The notes beneath the pieces are model-generated. The model ran no database searches. It saw only the letters and a list, made by a program, of their open reading frames with translations, and was not told the origin of the DNA. Made by a program: the position numbers and the translations under genes. Shown here one piece after another: positions 33,978 to 42,554 of a stretch of 64,000 nt of DNA (its first letter is position 1; every line of letters begins with the position of its first letter). Source of the stretch: JBFLYN01 sp040756655. Its GTDB lineage: Bacteria; Bacillota; Sulfobacillia; UBA8153. The stretch covers positions 62,001 to 126,000 of the forward strand of contig JBFLYN010000002.1 of the NCBI GenBank assembly GCA_040756655.1, in the 5' to 3' direction.

Positions 33978-34356
33978 GCATATATCCCCCCGCCTTCATG
34001 GCCTGCTCCAGGAGTGCACGCAACGACTCCGGCCCTACGCCCAGTCGGCGAGCCTGCTCCACCACAGCGGCCAGTTGAGCACCGATTTCCTCATGCGTCA
34101 GATCCCTGGGCGATCTGGATAGCTCGCTGACAAAGGTGCCTCGCCCAGGGCGTGTCACGATGTACCCGTCCCGCTCTAGCTCCTGGTAGGCGCGTTGAGT
34201 GGTGATCACGCTGGTTACCAGGTCGGCCGCGAGCTGGCGGATGGACGGCAAGGGGTCCCCGGGCGATACCTCCCCTCTGAGGATCGCAGCCCGTACTTGC
34301 TCGATGATCTGCTGGTAGAGGGGTTGCCGGTCGGAGCTATCCAGCACGATGAGCAT
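33970..34356 (-). CDS. GntR-family regulator, YtrA subfamily
   Basis: A 128-residue regulator. The winged-helix domain reads PLYQQIIEQVRAAILRGEVSPGD, LPSIRQLAADL, QRAYQELERDGYIVTRPGRGTFV, followed by a short YtrA-type C-terminal helix rather than a large effector domain. ATG with AGAGAGGTGG upstream. Overlaps the ABC ATPase start (ATG inside its last codons), the usual YtrA-ABC operon. The regulator is intact although its ATPase target is broken. Confidence 0.9.
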   Translation of the reverse strand: MLIVLDSSDRQPLYQQIIEQVRAAILRGEVSPGDPLPSIRQLAADLVTSVITTQRAYQELERDGYIVTRPGRGTFVSELSRSPRDLTHEEIGAQLAAVVEQARRLGVGPESLRALLEQAMKAGGYMHV

Positions 34357-34377
34357 GCGTCCACCTCTCTAGACGAT

Positions 34378-34410
34378 ACTGTATATATCGTCTATATACA
34401 CTATATAGTG
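34378..34410 (-). promoter_or_regulatory. Palindromic A+T-rich operator/promoter of the GntR gene
   Basis: Upstream of the regulator lie a perfect 12-bp palindrome CACTATATAGTG (34399-34410) and overlapping TATATA-rich half sites. This is much richer in A+T than the surroundings and suits an autoregulatory GntR operator with a TATA-like -10. Confidence 0.6.
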
Positions 34411-34977
34411 AAAACGTCGCCCTATCAACACGGGTCCGGCGGCTTTGCTTTCGGGACAACTCTGGACTGCGGCCGCCGGTGGCTAGCCGTCTTCCCACCT
34501 TAGTAGTACCAGCACGGTGCTGTAGCGGTCCTCCACGGCGGTGATCCGCCCGGTCGTACCTCAAGGCACCTACGTTATCACCAAGAGCAGGAGGTAGAGG
34601 TAGATGCAGGCATTTGGGGGCTCTCAAAGACGGCCTTCTCCCCGGCGTAAGGCGGCCATGCAGGCATCGAGGAGGGACCAGGAGGGATATTAGGGAAATC
34701 GTTCCCTGGTACGGGTGCCTCCAGGTAGGTCGCGTTCGGCTATCCTTCTGTCTGGCAGTGGTGGTGGCCGGGGGCGCTCCGGCGAAAGCCGTACCGCCAC
34801 CGATGACCAGCAGTCGTACCCGGGACTCCGCACCCTGGGGGCGGCATATACCCAAGGTCGCGCCACTAGCTACTAGCCAGGTGTGGAAGGTGTTCGTTCT
34901 ATACTCGTAGAAAGGGTGCGGGACGAGGGGTCCTTCCTCAACAGCCCGTTCTGGGAGCAGCCAGTCAAAGAGAGAGG
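34411..34977. other. Gap without a recognisable gene
   Basis: About 570 bases between the GntR operator and the permease pair. Long open frames exist on both strands, but none has a ribosome site with a family signature. It may be degraded coding DNA. Confidence 0.4.
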
Positions 34978-35514
34978 ATGCGACTGGACATGAAAAGTGC
35001 CGAACGAGTGCTGGCCCTCATTGCCGCCGGGCTGGCCATGCTGGCATACCTCCGGGGTGGATGGGGTCTTTGGTTTAAAGGCCTTACGAATACCGCCAAC
35101 GCTCTTACCTCCGCAGCCTGGCTCTTGGTGCTGGCCTTCGCCATCAGCGGTCTCATGGAGGTACTGGTACCGCCCTCCACCATCCGCAAGTGGCTGGGTG
35201 GCGAGTCCGGGCTGCGTGGCATGACCATGGGTTGCCTGGTAGGAGCCCTGACCCCGGGCGGGCCGTACGTATACTACCCCATTGCCCTGGCCTTGTACCG
35301 GGCGGGAGCGGGCACGGGGACGCTGATGGCATACATCGCTGGCAAGGCCATATGGGACCTCCCACGCCTGCCGTTGGAGATAGGCCTATTCGGTACGAGG
35401 TTTGCCGTCATCCGCCTGACCGTCACGCTCTTTGTGCCGCTGGCGGCCGGCCTGCTGGGGAACCGGTTCTTTGGAAACTTCCGTGCGCGCGCCAAGGAAG
35501 GTGGGGCGTCATGA
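34978..35514 (+). CDS. Half-size permease, first of a tandem pair (COG0701-like)
   Basis: A 178-residue membrane protein with about four or five helices. The conserved block GALTPGGPYVYYPIALALYRAGAGTGTLMAYIAGKAIW and a VPPSTIRKWLGG loop resemble COG0701/ArsP-type permeases, which are normally one chain of about 300 residues. ATG at 34978 or 34990 (spacing to GAGAGG is poor for either). Ends in an ATGA overlap with the next gene, so the two are co-translated and probably form one transporter. Substrate not visible. Confidence 0.7.
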   Translation: MRLDMKSAERVLALIAAGLAMLAYLRGGWGLWFKGLTNTANALTSAAWLLVLAFAISGLMEVLVPPSTIRKWLGGESGLRGMTMGCLVGALTPGGPYVYYPIALALYRAGAGTGTLMAYIAGKAIWDLPRLPLEIGLFGTRFAVIRLTVTLFVPLAAGLLGNRFFGNFRARAKEGGAS

Positions 35515-35999
35515 CCCAGACCATAACCGTCCTTGCCGTAGTAGCTGCCATGCTAACGGTGGCGGCCCGGCTTCGCGGGCCGGGGCTGGCCACCCGGGGT
35601 TGGGTTACTGCGTTCCATTCGCTACGCCGGCAGCTGCCCCTGCTGATCATCGCCTTCACCCTTGCCGGGTACCTGGAGGCCGTCATTCCCCAGAGCTTCA
35701 TCCGGTCATGGATGGGAGCCGGGGCCGGGATCCGTGGCATCCTGCTGGGTAGTGTGGCCGGAGGGCTCCTTCCCTTCGGACCCTACATCGTGTTCCCCAT
35801 GGGGGCTACCCTGCAGGCCTCAGGAGCCGGCACCGCTACCATGGTGGCCTTCGTAACCGGCTGGATGATGTGGAGCACAGGTAAACTGGCCTTTGAGTTT
35901 GCCACCCTGGGCCCGGGTTTCACGGCCCGCAGGATGGCAGTGTACTTGGTATTCCCCCCACTGGCCGGGCTTTTGGCACTGCTATTCTTTGGCAATTGA
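35511..35999 (+). CDS. Half-size permease, second of a tandem pair (COG0701-like)
   Basis: A 162-residue membrane protein similar in layout to its neighbour. The block AGGLLPFGPYIVFPMGATLQASGAGTATMVAFVTGWMMW aligns with the corresponding block of the first protein, and IPQSFIRSWMGAGAGIRG aligns with its VPPSTIRKWLGGESGLRG. The two look like the separated halves of an internally duplicated permease. ATG overlaps the preceding stop. Confidence 0.7.
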   Translation: MTQTITVLAVVAAMLTVAARLRGPGLATRGWVTAFHSLRRQLPLLIIAFTLAGYLEAVIPQSFIRSWMGAGAGIRGILLGSVAGGLLPFGPYIVFPMGATLQASGAGTATMVAFVTGWMMWSTGKLAFEFATLGPGFTARRMAVYLVFPPLAGLLALLFFGN

Positions 36000-36007
36000 A
36001 ACCAGGC

Positions 36008-37087
36008 CTAAATGACTATGAGTTCCCTGGGCGCGTGGGTGAGAAGCCGGCAGCCGTCCGCGGTAAGCACTATGTCGTCCTCGATGCGCACACCACCCCA
36101 GCCCTCCAGGTAGATACCGGGTTCCACGGTGAGGACGTGCCCAGGCCGCAGCTCTACCTTGGCTCCGGGTGCGGCCCGGGGCCCGTAGTTTAGCGAGTGC
36201 CCGAGGCCATGACCGAAGCATGAGCCGTAGCCAGCCGCCTCTATGTGCTGCCGGGCCACCCGGTCCAGTTCCTCTCCGGTTATCCCTGGCCTGGCTGCGG
36301 CCAGGGCCAGTTCCTGCGCCTTCTGCACCGCTTCGTACACTTCCCGGGCCTTCTCCGTAGCGTACCCCACGGCCACCGTGCGGGTAAGGTCAGAGGCGCA
36401 GCCATCCCAGACCGCCCCGTAATCCATCGTGACCAGGTCTCCGGCTTTGATGGCCCGGCTGGAGGGCGTACCGTGACAGAAGGCGGCACGAGGCCCGGAC
36501 ACCACTATGGTGCCGAAAGAAAACCGCTCTACCCCATGGGATCGGATGAACCGCTCCAGTTCAGCCGCGACTTCCAGTTCGGTAACACCCGGTCGTATAA
36601 CACTGAGAACGTGTTCAAAGGCGGCATCGTCAATGGCTCCAGCCCGCTCGAAGGCTATGATCTCTTCTGAAGTCTTCACCGCCCTCAGGTCGGCCAGGAG
36701 ATCGTCGGCGGGGACCAGCCATACCCCGGTGAAAGCTTCACTCAGCGCTTGGAAGTCGGCATGGCTCATGACCCGGGCCTCATACCCTACCCGTCTGAGC
36801 CTGGACTCTTGGACCAACCCGGCCGCGACGCTGGTCAGGCTCCTCCTGTCCTCCCCGCCCCAGCGCACGACCTGGCAACCCTGGGCTTGCTGTCTGGCCT
36901 CAGCTAGGTCGACGAAATGGGTGATCAGGTAGTTCTGGGCCCGGGTCACCAGGGCAACCCCCGCTACCCCGGTGGCCAGGAAGTACCGGCGGTGGTCGGC
37001 AGACTGCAGCAACAGGCCATCCAAGTGCTCGTCTTCTAGACTGGCCAGGAGCCGCTTGACTCGTTGTTCGTAGGGATGCACGCGCAC
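36008..37087 (-). CDS. M24-family aminopeptidase (Xaa-Pro dipeptidase type)
   Basis: A 359-residue metallopeptidase. The N-terminal creatinase-like domain (YEQRVKRLLASLEDEHLDGLLL) precedes the pita-bread domain with metal ligands in VTMDYGAVWDGCASDLTRTV (two Asp), GHGLGHSLNYGPR (His), TVEPGIY (Glu) and GGVRIEDDIVLT (Glu). It removes residues before proline or a similar N-terminal residue. GTG at 37087 follows GGAGAAAGG; the upstream part of the open frame (to 37261) has no family similarity. Convergent with the half-permease genes. Confidence 0.92.
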   Translation of the reverse strand: MRVHPYEQRVKRLLASLEDEHLDGLLLQSADHRRYFLATGVAGVALVTRAQNYLITHFVDLAEARQQAQGCQVVRWGGEDRRSLTSVAAGLVQESRLRRVGYEARVMSHADFQALSEAFTGVWLVPADDLLADLRAVKTSEEIIAFERAGAIDDAAFEHVLSVIRPGVTELEVAAELERFIRSHGVERFSFGTIVVSGPRAAFCHGTPSSRAIKAGDLVTMDYGAVWDGCASDLTRTVAVGYATEKAREVYEAVQKAQELALAAARPGITGEELDRVARQHIEAAGYGSCFGHGLGHSLNYGPRAAPGAKVELRPGHVLTVEPGIYLEGWGGVRIEDDIVLTADGCRLLTHAPRELIVI

Positions 37088-37178
37088 ACACCCTTTCTCC
37101 GAACGTCGCGGGGCCCTTTTTGTCCATTCGGGAACACGATAGCGGCAACTCCAGGTGTCTACTACGCCGGCCGGGGAT

Positions 37179-38294
37179 CTATTCTCCCAGCAACTCGATG
37201 GTGCGGATGGTGTAGGCAGACTCCAGGATGTACCAGGGATAGGGACGACCGTTTCGGGCAAACCCCGCGGCCACGGTCAGCAAGTACTCCCGGGCCGCCT
37301 CCTGTTGGCCGATGAGTGCTGCGGCGTAGGCCACGAGGGCCCACGGAAAGAGGTCGGGTAGTTCACCCTGGTGCCAACGGGGGAAGTCACCGGCTATCCG
37401 GTTGTAAGCGGAGAGCGCCCGCTGGTCATCGGGGTCCATCAGCCCGTTGAGCAGCGGGTAGAGCTGGCTGACGTAGTCGGGATACCAGCGACCGGTCCGC
37501 ACTCGCCTGCGGCCCAGCAGGCCGTCACTCCAGTAATATTCCTCATTGCCGGTGTCCCAAAGACGAGACTCCAACCCCTGTCTAACCAGATCGGCCCGGG
37601 TACCGGCCTCCTCAGCTGCCTCCGGCAACCCCAGGTGCTCCAGGAGCCATGCCCAGTCCCTCAGTCCCCGGTAGTTCTCTGCGTTATCCATGAGGTACTT
37701 TACCCGGTGCGTGGGTTTGGCCCACACCAGCCCGTCGCGGTCCTGGAGCCCGGTTATGACCGAGGCGATCATGTGGAGGGATGCCAGATTATCGCGGGCA
37801 AACCCGGCATCACCGGTGGCAACCACGTACTGGCGCACTAAGGACAAGAACGTAGCCGCGTAGGAGTCAGCGGAATCGTAGTTCATGGTCGGTTCCAGGA
37901 CCCCTGCGCGCATCTGATAATCGTAGATGGTGCCCGAAAGCCCCCAACGGTCGGGGTCGTTAAGGTGGTCTAGGTACCAAAGAAGGTAGTCCTTGACCCG
38001 ACCGGGAGCATACGGCAACAACGCCGCGGCAGCTAGGTTGGAAAAATAGGGTATAACCAGCTGGTGGTCCGGGGTTTGGGCGATGGCGCCGCCCGGCAGC
38101 TGTGATGACAACAGCCACTCTACTTCACCCTGGAGCATAGAGGAGGACGATTCCTCCCAACCGGCCCTGACTGCGACCAACATGGGCACCAGCGGAGCCG
38201 GTGTGGGCCCGGTTGGCCGCACACCGCTGAGCAGTATGGCTATTCCCAGGAATGCCCATAGATACCTGGAGGCTTTGGCTAATCGCGTTGGCAT
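37179..38294 (-). CDS. Secreted six-hairpin-type (glycosidase-like) protein
   Basis: A 371-residue protein with a signal peptide or N-terminal anchor (SRYLWAFLGIAILLSGVRP). A long alpha-helical part rich in W, Y, D and L repeats (QLPGGAIAQTPDHQLVIPYFSNLAAAAL, NYDSADSYAATFLSLVRQYV, RGLRDWAWLLEHLGLPEAAEEA, WYPDYVSQLYPLLNGL) is typical of (alpha/alpha)6 six-hairpin glycosidases. The exact family and substrate are not recognised. No good ribosome site was seen before ATG at 38294. Its gene starts about 50 bases after an ADP-ribosylglycohydrolase gene. Confidence 0.65.
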   Translation of the reverse strand: MPTRLAKASRYLWAFLGIAILLSGVRPTGPTPAPLVPMLVAVRAGWEESSSSMLQGEVEWLLSSQLPGGAIAQTPDHQLVIPYFSNLAAAALLPYAPGRVKDYLLWYLDHLNDPDRWGLSGTIYDYQMRAGVLEPTMNYDSADSYAATFLSLVRQYVVATGDAGFARDNLASLHMIASVITGLQDRDGLVWAKPTHRVKYLMDNAENYRGLRDWAWLLEHLGLPEAAEEAGTRADLVRQGLESRLWDTGNEEYYWSDGLLGRRRVRTGRWYPDYVSQLYPLLNGLMDPDDQRALSAYNRIAGDFPRWHQGELPDLFPWALVAYAAALIGQQEAAREYLLTVAAGFARNGRPYPWYILESAYTIRTIELLGE

Positions 38295-38341
38295 ACAGTT
38301 GTGTTTCGCCGCGTCCCGGTGAAACTCCTGGTAAACTCATT

Positions 38342-39277
38342 TTAAGTTGTAGCCACCCGGATCAGACCCCGGACGGCGTCATCGAGCCGGTTCGGGCTCA
38401 ACAGCCGTTTCACCCACCGCTTGGGCAGAGCCTCAAACCCGTAATATGCCCCGACGAGGCCACCGGTGACCGCTCCGGTGGTGTCGGCGTCATCGCCCAG
38501 GTTAACTGCTGCCACGATGGCATCTTCCGGGGTGTCCCGGTGCAGAAAACACCAAACGCTCGCCTCAAAGCAGTCCAGCACGTACCCGCTGCCCCGGAGC
38601 TGGCCGTAGGAGAGGCGGCCAACTCCGTCCAGGCGGTCCTTGGCTTTTGGCATTACGGCCGGGTATCGTTCCCAGCCATGACTGAGGGCGGTCCGGTAGG
38701 CTTCCCAGCGATCAGGCATGTCTTCCACGCATGCACTCACTAGTGCGCAGTACGTCACCGACAGGAACTGGCACAACAGATCAGCGTGGGTCATGGCCGT
38801 GAGCCGGGCTGCCCACAGGTCCCGGCGGACCGTGTCGTTGGCATAGGCCAGGCCCACCGGCACTATGCGCATAAGCCCGCCGTTGCCCGCAGCTTTGGGA
38901 CGGAACCGGTCTTCGGTGATGGCTCCCGCCTGCTCCCAACTACCCGTGGTGAGGTAGAGCGCCAGGGCCGAACGCACGGTGGTTCCAATATCCGGAGGGT
39001 GTGAGCGGTACCACTGGATGAACCGTTTCCCCACGTGCGGCTCCGGGTTCAAAGGATCTTCGCCAATGCCCAGGGCGGTAGCCAGCATCATCTCGGTATC
39101 GTCGGTAAACTCGCCCGGTTGCAGCTTCAGCCACCCGCCGCCTGTGATCTCCGTGTGGAGGCCGTGCTTCCGCGCGACCTCGTCCCTGGACATAAACTCC
39201 ACCGTGGCCCCCAAAGCATCTCCGGCGGCCAGTCCCCAGACGCTCCCCTTGATGGTATCCGCCATATCGCGTGCCAC
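38342..39277 (-). CDS. ADP-ribosylglycohydrolase-family protein
   Basis: A 311-residue protein of the DraG/ARH family. GLAAGDALGATVEF near the N-terminus, FTDDTEMMLATALG with Thr-Asp-Asp metal ligands, GNGGLMRIVPVGL, and the C-terminal NLGDDADTTGAVTGGLVGAYYG with the second Asp pair are complete. It removes ADP-ribose from proteins or from small molecules. GTG at 39277 is preceded by GGAGG with 9 bases. No partner ADP-ribosyltransferase is visible nearby. Confidence 0.92.
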   Translation of the reverse strand: MARDMADTIKGSVWGLAAGDALGATVEFMSRDEVARKHGLHTEITGGGWLKLQPGEFTDDTEMMLATALGIGEDPLNPEPHVGKRFIQWYRSHPPDIGTTVRSALALYLTTGSWEQAGAITEDRFRPKAAGNGGLMRIVPVGLAYANDTVRRDLWAARLTAMTHADLLCQFLSVTYCALVSACVEDMPDRWEAYRTALSHGWERYPAVMPKAKDRLDGVGRLSYGQLRGSGYVLDCFEASVWCFLHRDTPEDAIVAAVNLGDDADTTGAVTGGLVGAYYGFEALPKRWVKRLLSPNRLDDAVRGLIRVATT

Positions 39278-39521
39278 GGGTACCCACCTCCGGGAAGGCC
39301 ATTCGCCACATCCTGCGCTAAACCTCCTATGGGCGCGGGGTGCTGGTCCACAGTGTAGGAAGACCGCTACAGAGGTAGAAGTCCTTGGACATGGCAAATT
39401 CCCGGAGGCATTTGTAGATTACCTGGAAACACAGTTTGTCGAGCCACGACTAGAGTGAGCTGACGCCCGGCAAGGCTCAGCTCAGAGCCAAGTACCAGAG
39501 CCGGGACCCGCAGCAGGGAGG

Positions 39522-39915
39522 ATGAGAATGAGTTCGACCTGGTCATGGAACACGCCAGGAGCCACCTACAGGCCCCTGTCCCGGGGCAAGCCTCATCCCC
39601 GTACCTATGGAACCTGCGCACGGATCTTGGGCAAGTATGTCCGGAAAGGGACGCTGTCGTGGGAAATAGCGGTCAGCAAGATGACGTCGCTGCCCGCCGA
39701 GAAACTGGGGCTCTTTGACCGGGGGCTCACCCGCCCCGGCTGCGTCGCCGACTTGGTGCTGTTTTCCCCCGGGGGAGATAGCCGACACTGCCACCTACAC
39801 TGAACCCCACGCCTATGCCCGGGGCGTGCGGGCAGTGTTGGTGAATGGCGCTGTCACCATAGAAAATAGAGAGCACACCGGGGCTGGCGGAGGACAGGTG
39901 CTACGCCACGCCTAG
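39522..39915 (+). pseudogene. N-acyl-D-amino-acid deacylase remnant (C-terminal)
   Basis: SRGKPHPRTYGTCARILGKY, SKMTSLPAEKLGLFDRGLTR and VADLVLFSPG run in one frame. After a frame change near 39770, IADTATYTEPHAYARGVRAV and ITIENREHTG-like sequence continue in another. This parallels the C-terminal part of the intact deacylase at 23223-24767 (GKPHPRCYGTFPRVLGKY ... ADLVVFDPDTVMDTATFTEPHHY). The N-terminal metal-binding half is missing. Confidence 0.88.
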
Positions 39916-39980
39916 ATCCCCTCACCAATCTATAGATGGCCGGGGTCGGAGGTCATCCTACCCCGGATGGTGATGTACAA

Positions 39981-40334
39981 ATGAACAGGACCATGGTGGC
40001 ACTGGCGGTCAAATTCGTATTGACCCTCATCTTCGCCGGCGTTGCGTTCATGCTGGTGGCCGGAAACTCGCTCGGGCCGGTAGTGGTCGTTGCCGTTGCG
40101 GTTACCGTGGTGAACTACCTCGTGGGTGATCTCGGGGAATTACCCAGCTACGGTAACATTTGGGCGGCAGTGGGCGACGGTGTCATGGGGGCCATCGTGT
40201 CCTGGCTGGCGGCTCTCCTCATACCGGCCTTCCTGGTCACCCTCGGCAGCCTGGCGTTGTTCGCCGTGCTCACCGGCGTCACTGAATTCTACTTCCACCG
40301 GTACCTCATGAAGGATGAGAAGGTTGCTCCGTAA
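39981..40334 (+). CDS. DUF2512-family membrane protein
   Basis: A 117-residue protein with four predicted transmembrane helices and the DUF2512 motif LGELPSYGNIWAAVGDGVMG. The family (B. subtilis YndM) is of unknown function and common in Bacillota, often sporulation-associated. ATG at 39981 is chosen because it starts the first helix; the site before it is weak, and ATG at 39936 is possible. Confidence 0.8.
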   Translation: MNRTMVALAVKFVLTLIFAGVAFMLVAGNSLGPVVVVAVAVTVVNYLVGDLGELPSYGNIWAAVGDGVMGAIVSWLAALLIPAFLVTLGSLALFAVLTGVTEFYFHRYLMKDEKVAP

Positions 40335-40341
40335 AGCGGGA

Positions 40342-40359
40342 CGGGGCTGCGAGGCCCCG
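40342..40359. terminator. Bidirectional hairpin between DUF2512 and the symporter gene
   Basis: CGGGGC / GCCCCG arms around 6 bases, between two convergent genes. Weak T tracts. Confidence 0.55.
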
Positions 40360-40379
40360 CCCCTTCGGAAGCTCTTTGC

Positions 40380-41606
40380 CTACGCGGCAACTCCGGGACC
40401 GGACGAACGATAGAGGTCGGGCGAGAGGCGTTCGCCTTCAGTGGTGGCCACCATGGCGGCAGCAGTTATGTCGTCCACAACGTTAACGGCGGTGCGTGCC
40501 ATATCCAGGATACGGTCTACCCCGGCGATGAGAGCTGTGCCTTCCAAGGGAAGACCCACCGATGTGAGCACGGTCATCAGCATGATCAAGCCTGCGCCGG
40601 GAACTCCGGCGGCACCGATGGAAGCCAAGACGGCGGTGACGGCGATGGTAAGCTGTTGCCCTATGGTCAGTTGAATGCCAAAGGCGTTGGCAATGAACAC
40701 CGCCGCCACCGTCTGGTACAGGGCAGTGCCATCCATGTTCACCGTAGCCCCGATGGGCAACACGAACCCGGCAATGCCATCAGATACCCCGACCTGCTTT
40801 ACCACCCGTAGGGTGACTGGGAGCGTGGCTGAACTGCTGGCGGTGGTGAAGGCAAAGATGGGAGCGTCCTTGACCCGGACCAGGAACTTCAGCGGGTTGA
40901 CCCGGCAAAAGTAGGCCACAAACAGGGCATGGACAACGAACACGTGGACAATGCAGCCAATGTACACTATGGCGATCAAAAGGGCAAAGGGGCGTAACAC
41001 CGCCAGCCCATGGTTCCCCACCGTCCAGGCTATGAGCGCGAAGACCCCTATGGGAGCATACCACATCACCATGCCAACCACCCGGTACATGATGTCGGCG
41101 ACTCCTCCCAAAACAGCCCGGACCGGCTCGGCAGTACGCCCGGCCAGCCCCATGGCCACCCCGAACATCAGGGTGAAGAAGATAATCTGCAGCATGGTGG
41201 TTTTGGCCATGGCGTCCACGATGTTGGTGGGGACGATGTTGGTGAGGACTTCAGAAAAGGGCGGGGCCGTAACCTGCGCTACATCGCGTAACTGGCCCAG
41301 TTCCATGCCCCGGCCCACCCCGGTGGCGTTGGCCAGGGTAAGGCCGATGATCAGGGCAAAGATGCAAGTTACGTAATAGAAAAACAGAGTCTTTCCGAAT
41401 ACCCGGCCCAGCTTTACCCCACTGATGCCAGCCACTCCCACGGCCAGGGTTGAAACCACCAGCGGGACCACCAGCATGCTCAGTAACCTGATGAAGATGG
41501 TGCCGAAGAAACGGAGCGCGGCAGCTTCGGGGCCGAGGATGGCCCCGGCGATGATGCCAAGCCCGAAGCCGATGAGTACCCTTTCCAAAATGCCGATCTT
41601 CTTCAT
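40380..41606 (-). CDS. Dicarboxylate/amino acid:cation symporter (DAACS family)
   Basis: A 408-residue membrane carrier. The re-entrant serine-rich loop FAFTTASSSATLPVTL, the NMDGTALYQTVAAVFIANAFGI helix and the GVPGAGLIMLMTVL re-entrant loop are all diagnostic of GltP/DctA carriers. It imports glutamate, aspartate or C4-dicarboxylates with Na+ or H+. Single-gene unit; substrate cannot be fixed from sequence alone. Confidence 0.94.
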   Translation of the reverse strand: MKKIGILERVLIGFGLGIIAGAILGPEAAALRFFGTIFIRLLSMLVVPLVVSTLAVGVAGISGVKLGRVFGKTLFFYYVTCIFALIIGLTLANATGVGRGMELGQLRDVAQVTAPPFSEVLTNIVPTNIVDAMAKTTMLQIIFFTLMFGVAMGLAGRTAEPVRAVLGGVADIMYRVVGMVMWYAPIGVFALIAWTVGNHGLAVLRPFALLIAIVYIGCIVHVFVVHALFVAYFCRVNPLKFLVRVKDAPIFAFTTASSSATLPVTLRVVKQVGVSDGIAGFVLPIGATVNMDGTALYQTVAAVFIANAFGIQLTIGQQLTIAVTAVLASIGAAGVPGAGLIMLMTVLTSVGLPLEGTALIAGVDRILDMARTAVNVVDDITAAAMVATTEGERLSPDLYRSSGPGVAA

Positions 41607-41794
41607 CCTTAACCCTCCACAGTGCTAAAATAGGGAACCCACGCTACCCTCCTTCCCTCAGAGTCCCCCACATATGGAAAATTGTACCTGTCTTGGCTCT
41701 TTTCCTTCTGGAGCGCGTTGGTTATTGAACAGAAATTTGTGCATAAATCAGAGGCCGGGCTCTGGCCGTTCCACCGGCAGGGGGTGGCACAAAA

Positions 41795-41814
41795 GGAAAA
41801 CTCCCCGAAGGGAG
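41795..41814 (-). terminator. Terminator after the 34-residue membrane peptide gene
   Basis: CTCCC-TTCG-GGGAG tetraloop hairpin followed by TTTTCCTTTT on the minus strand. A classic intrinsic terminator. Confidence 0.85.
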
Positions 41815-41844
41815 CTCCCAGCCGGTCATGACTGCAGGCGCCGG

Positions 41845-41949
41845 CTATTCTTTGTTCTTCCCCATCATCTTCTTGAGGATCCTAAGCTTAATGGGAGCCA
41901 CGATGACACCGAGCACCGCCAGGAGCAAAAGCCACATCCACCACTCCAT
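41845..41949 (-). CDS. 34-residue single-span membrane peptide
   Basis: From ATG at 41949 with GGGAGGTGACAAAC before it. The peptide has a hydrophobic helix (WWMWLLLLAVLGVIVAP) and a basic tail (KLRILKKMMGKNKE). It is followed by an excellent terminator, so it is a self-contained gene. Function unknown; small regulators of transporters and peptide toxins both have this shape. Confidence 0.75.
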   Translation of the reverse strand: MEWWMWLLLLAVLGVIVAPIKLRILKKMMGKNKE

Positions 41950-42516
41950 GTTTGTCACCTCCCTCAAGTATAGCTTAGGTGCGGATGGGAAAACTTGAGA
42001 GCCAACATACATGCTGTTTAGCCGTACCTGGACTGCATTGGCCTCCTTCTTGCGATGGCCGGTTGGTTCTGATGGCGTCCCCCAACCACATGCTATCGTG
42101 ATGTGACTTGTCACCCCAAAGGACATTCTTGATTAGGTTTTTTCCCGACACAACCCGTTGCCGTCAGAAGGAACGGTGAATTCCTCGGGAAAGGGATGGC
42201 TGTTCAATTATGCACGCGCGTGCATCCACGACGCAACCTAGTCGGTAAACCCAGTAGAAAATTCCAATCCTCGTCCAAGCCCACACTAACCTCAAAGACG
42301 GTAAAACATCGCTCAGGAGGATGAGCTTGGAGGAGTTGTTGCGCGCGCAATCGGGTTCGCATGTCCAATAAGTTGGCCGTGTCTATAAGGTCCCGGCCCT
42401 CTTCCGGCGTGATGCCCTTAGCCGACCACGATACCAGTGACCTGCACCGGGCACAAGCCGAGCTCCCCCGACATGCAATGGAGAACTGGTGTCGTGGGTA
42501 TCATCGCCAGATGACT
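41950..42516. other. Intergenic region without recognisable gene
   Basis: About 570 bases, locally A+T-richer. Holds the promoter side of the 34-residue peptide gene; nothing else was recognised. Confidence 0.4.
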
Positions 42517-42538
42517 GAGGCCGGGTCGCCCCGGCCTC
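42517..42538 (-). terminator. Hairpin after crt
   Basis: GAGGCCGGG / CCCGGCCTC arms around 4 bases, 17 bases beyond the crt stop. T tract poor, but the position fits the end of the thl-hbd-crt unit. Confidence 0.6.
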
Positions 42539-42554
42539 GTGCCTTCCCAGGTGG

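Noticed and set aside
34337..34855. 172-residue minus-strand open frame upstream of the GntR gene
   Set aside because: It overlaps the operator and start of the regulator, is Arg/Pro/Gly-rich and shows no family motif.
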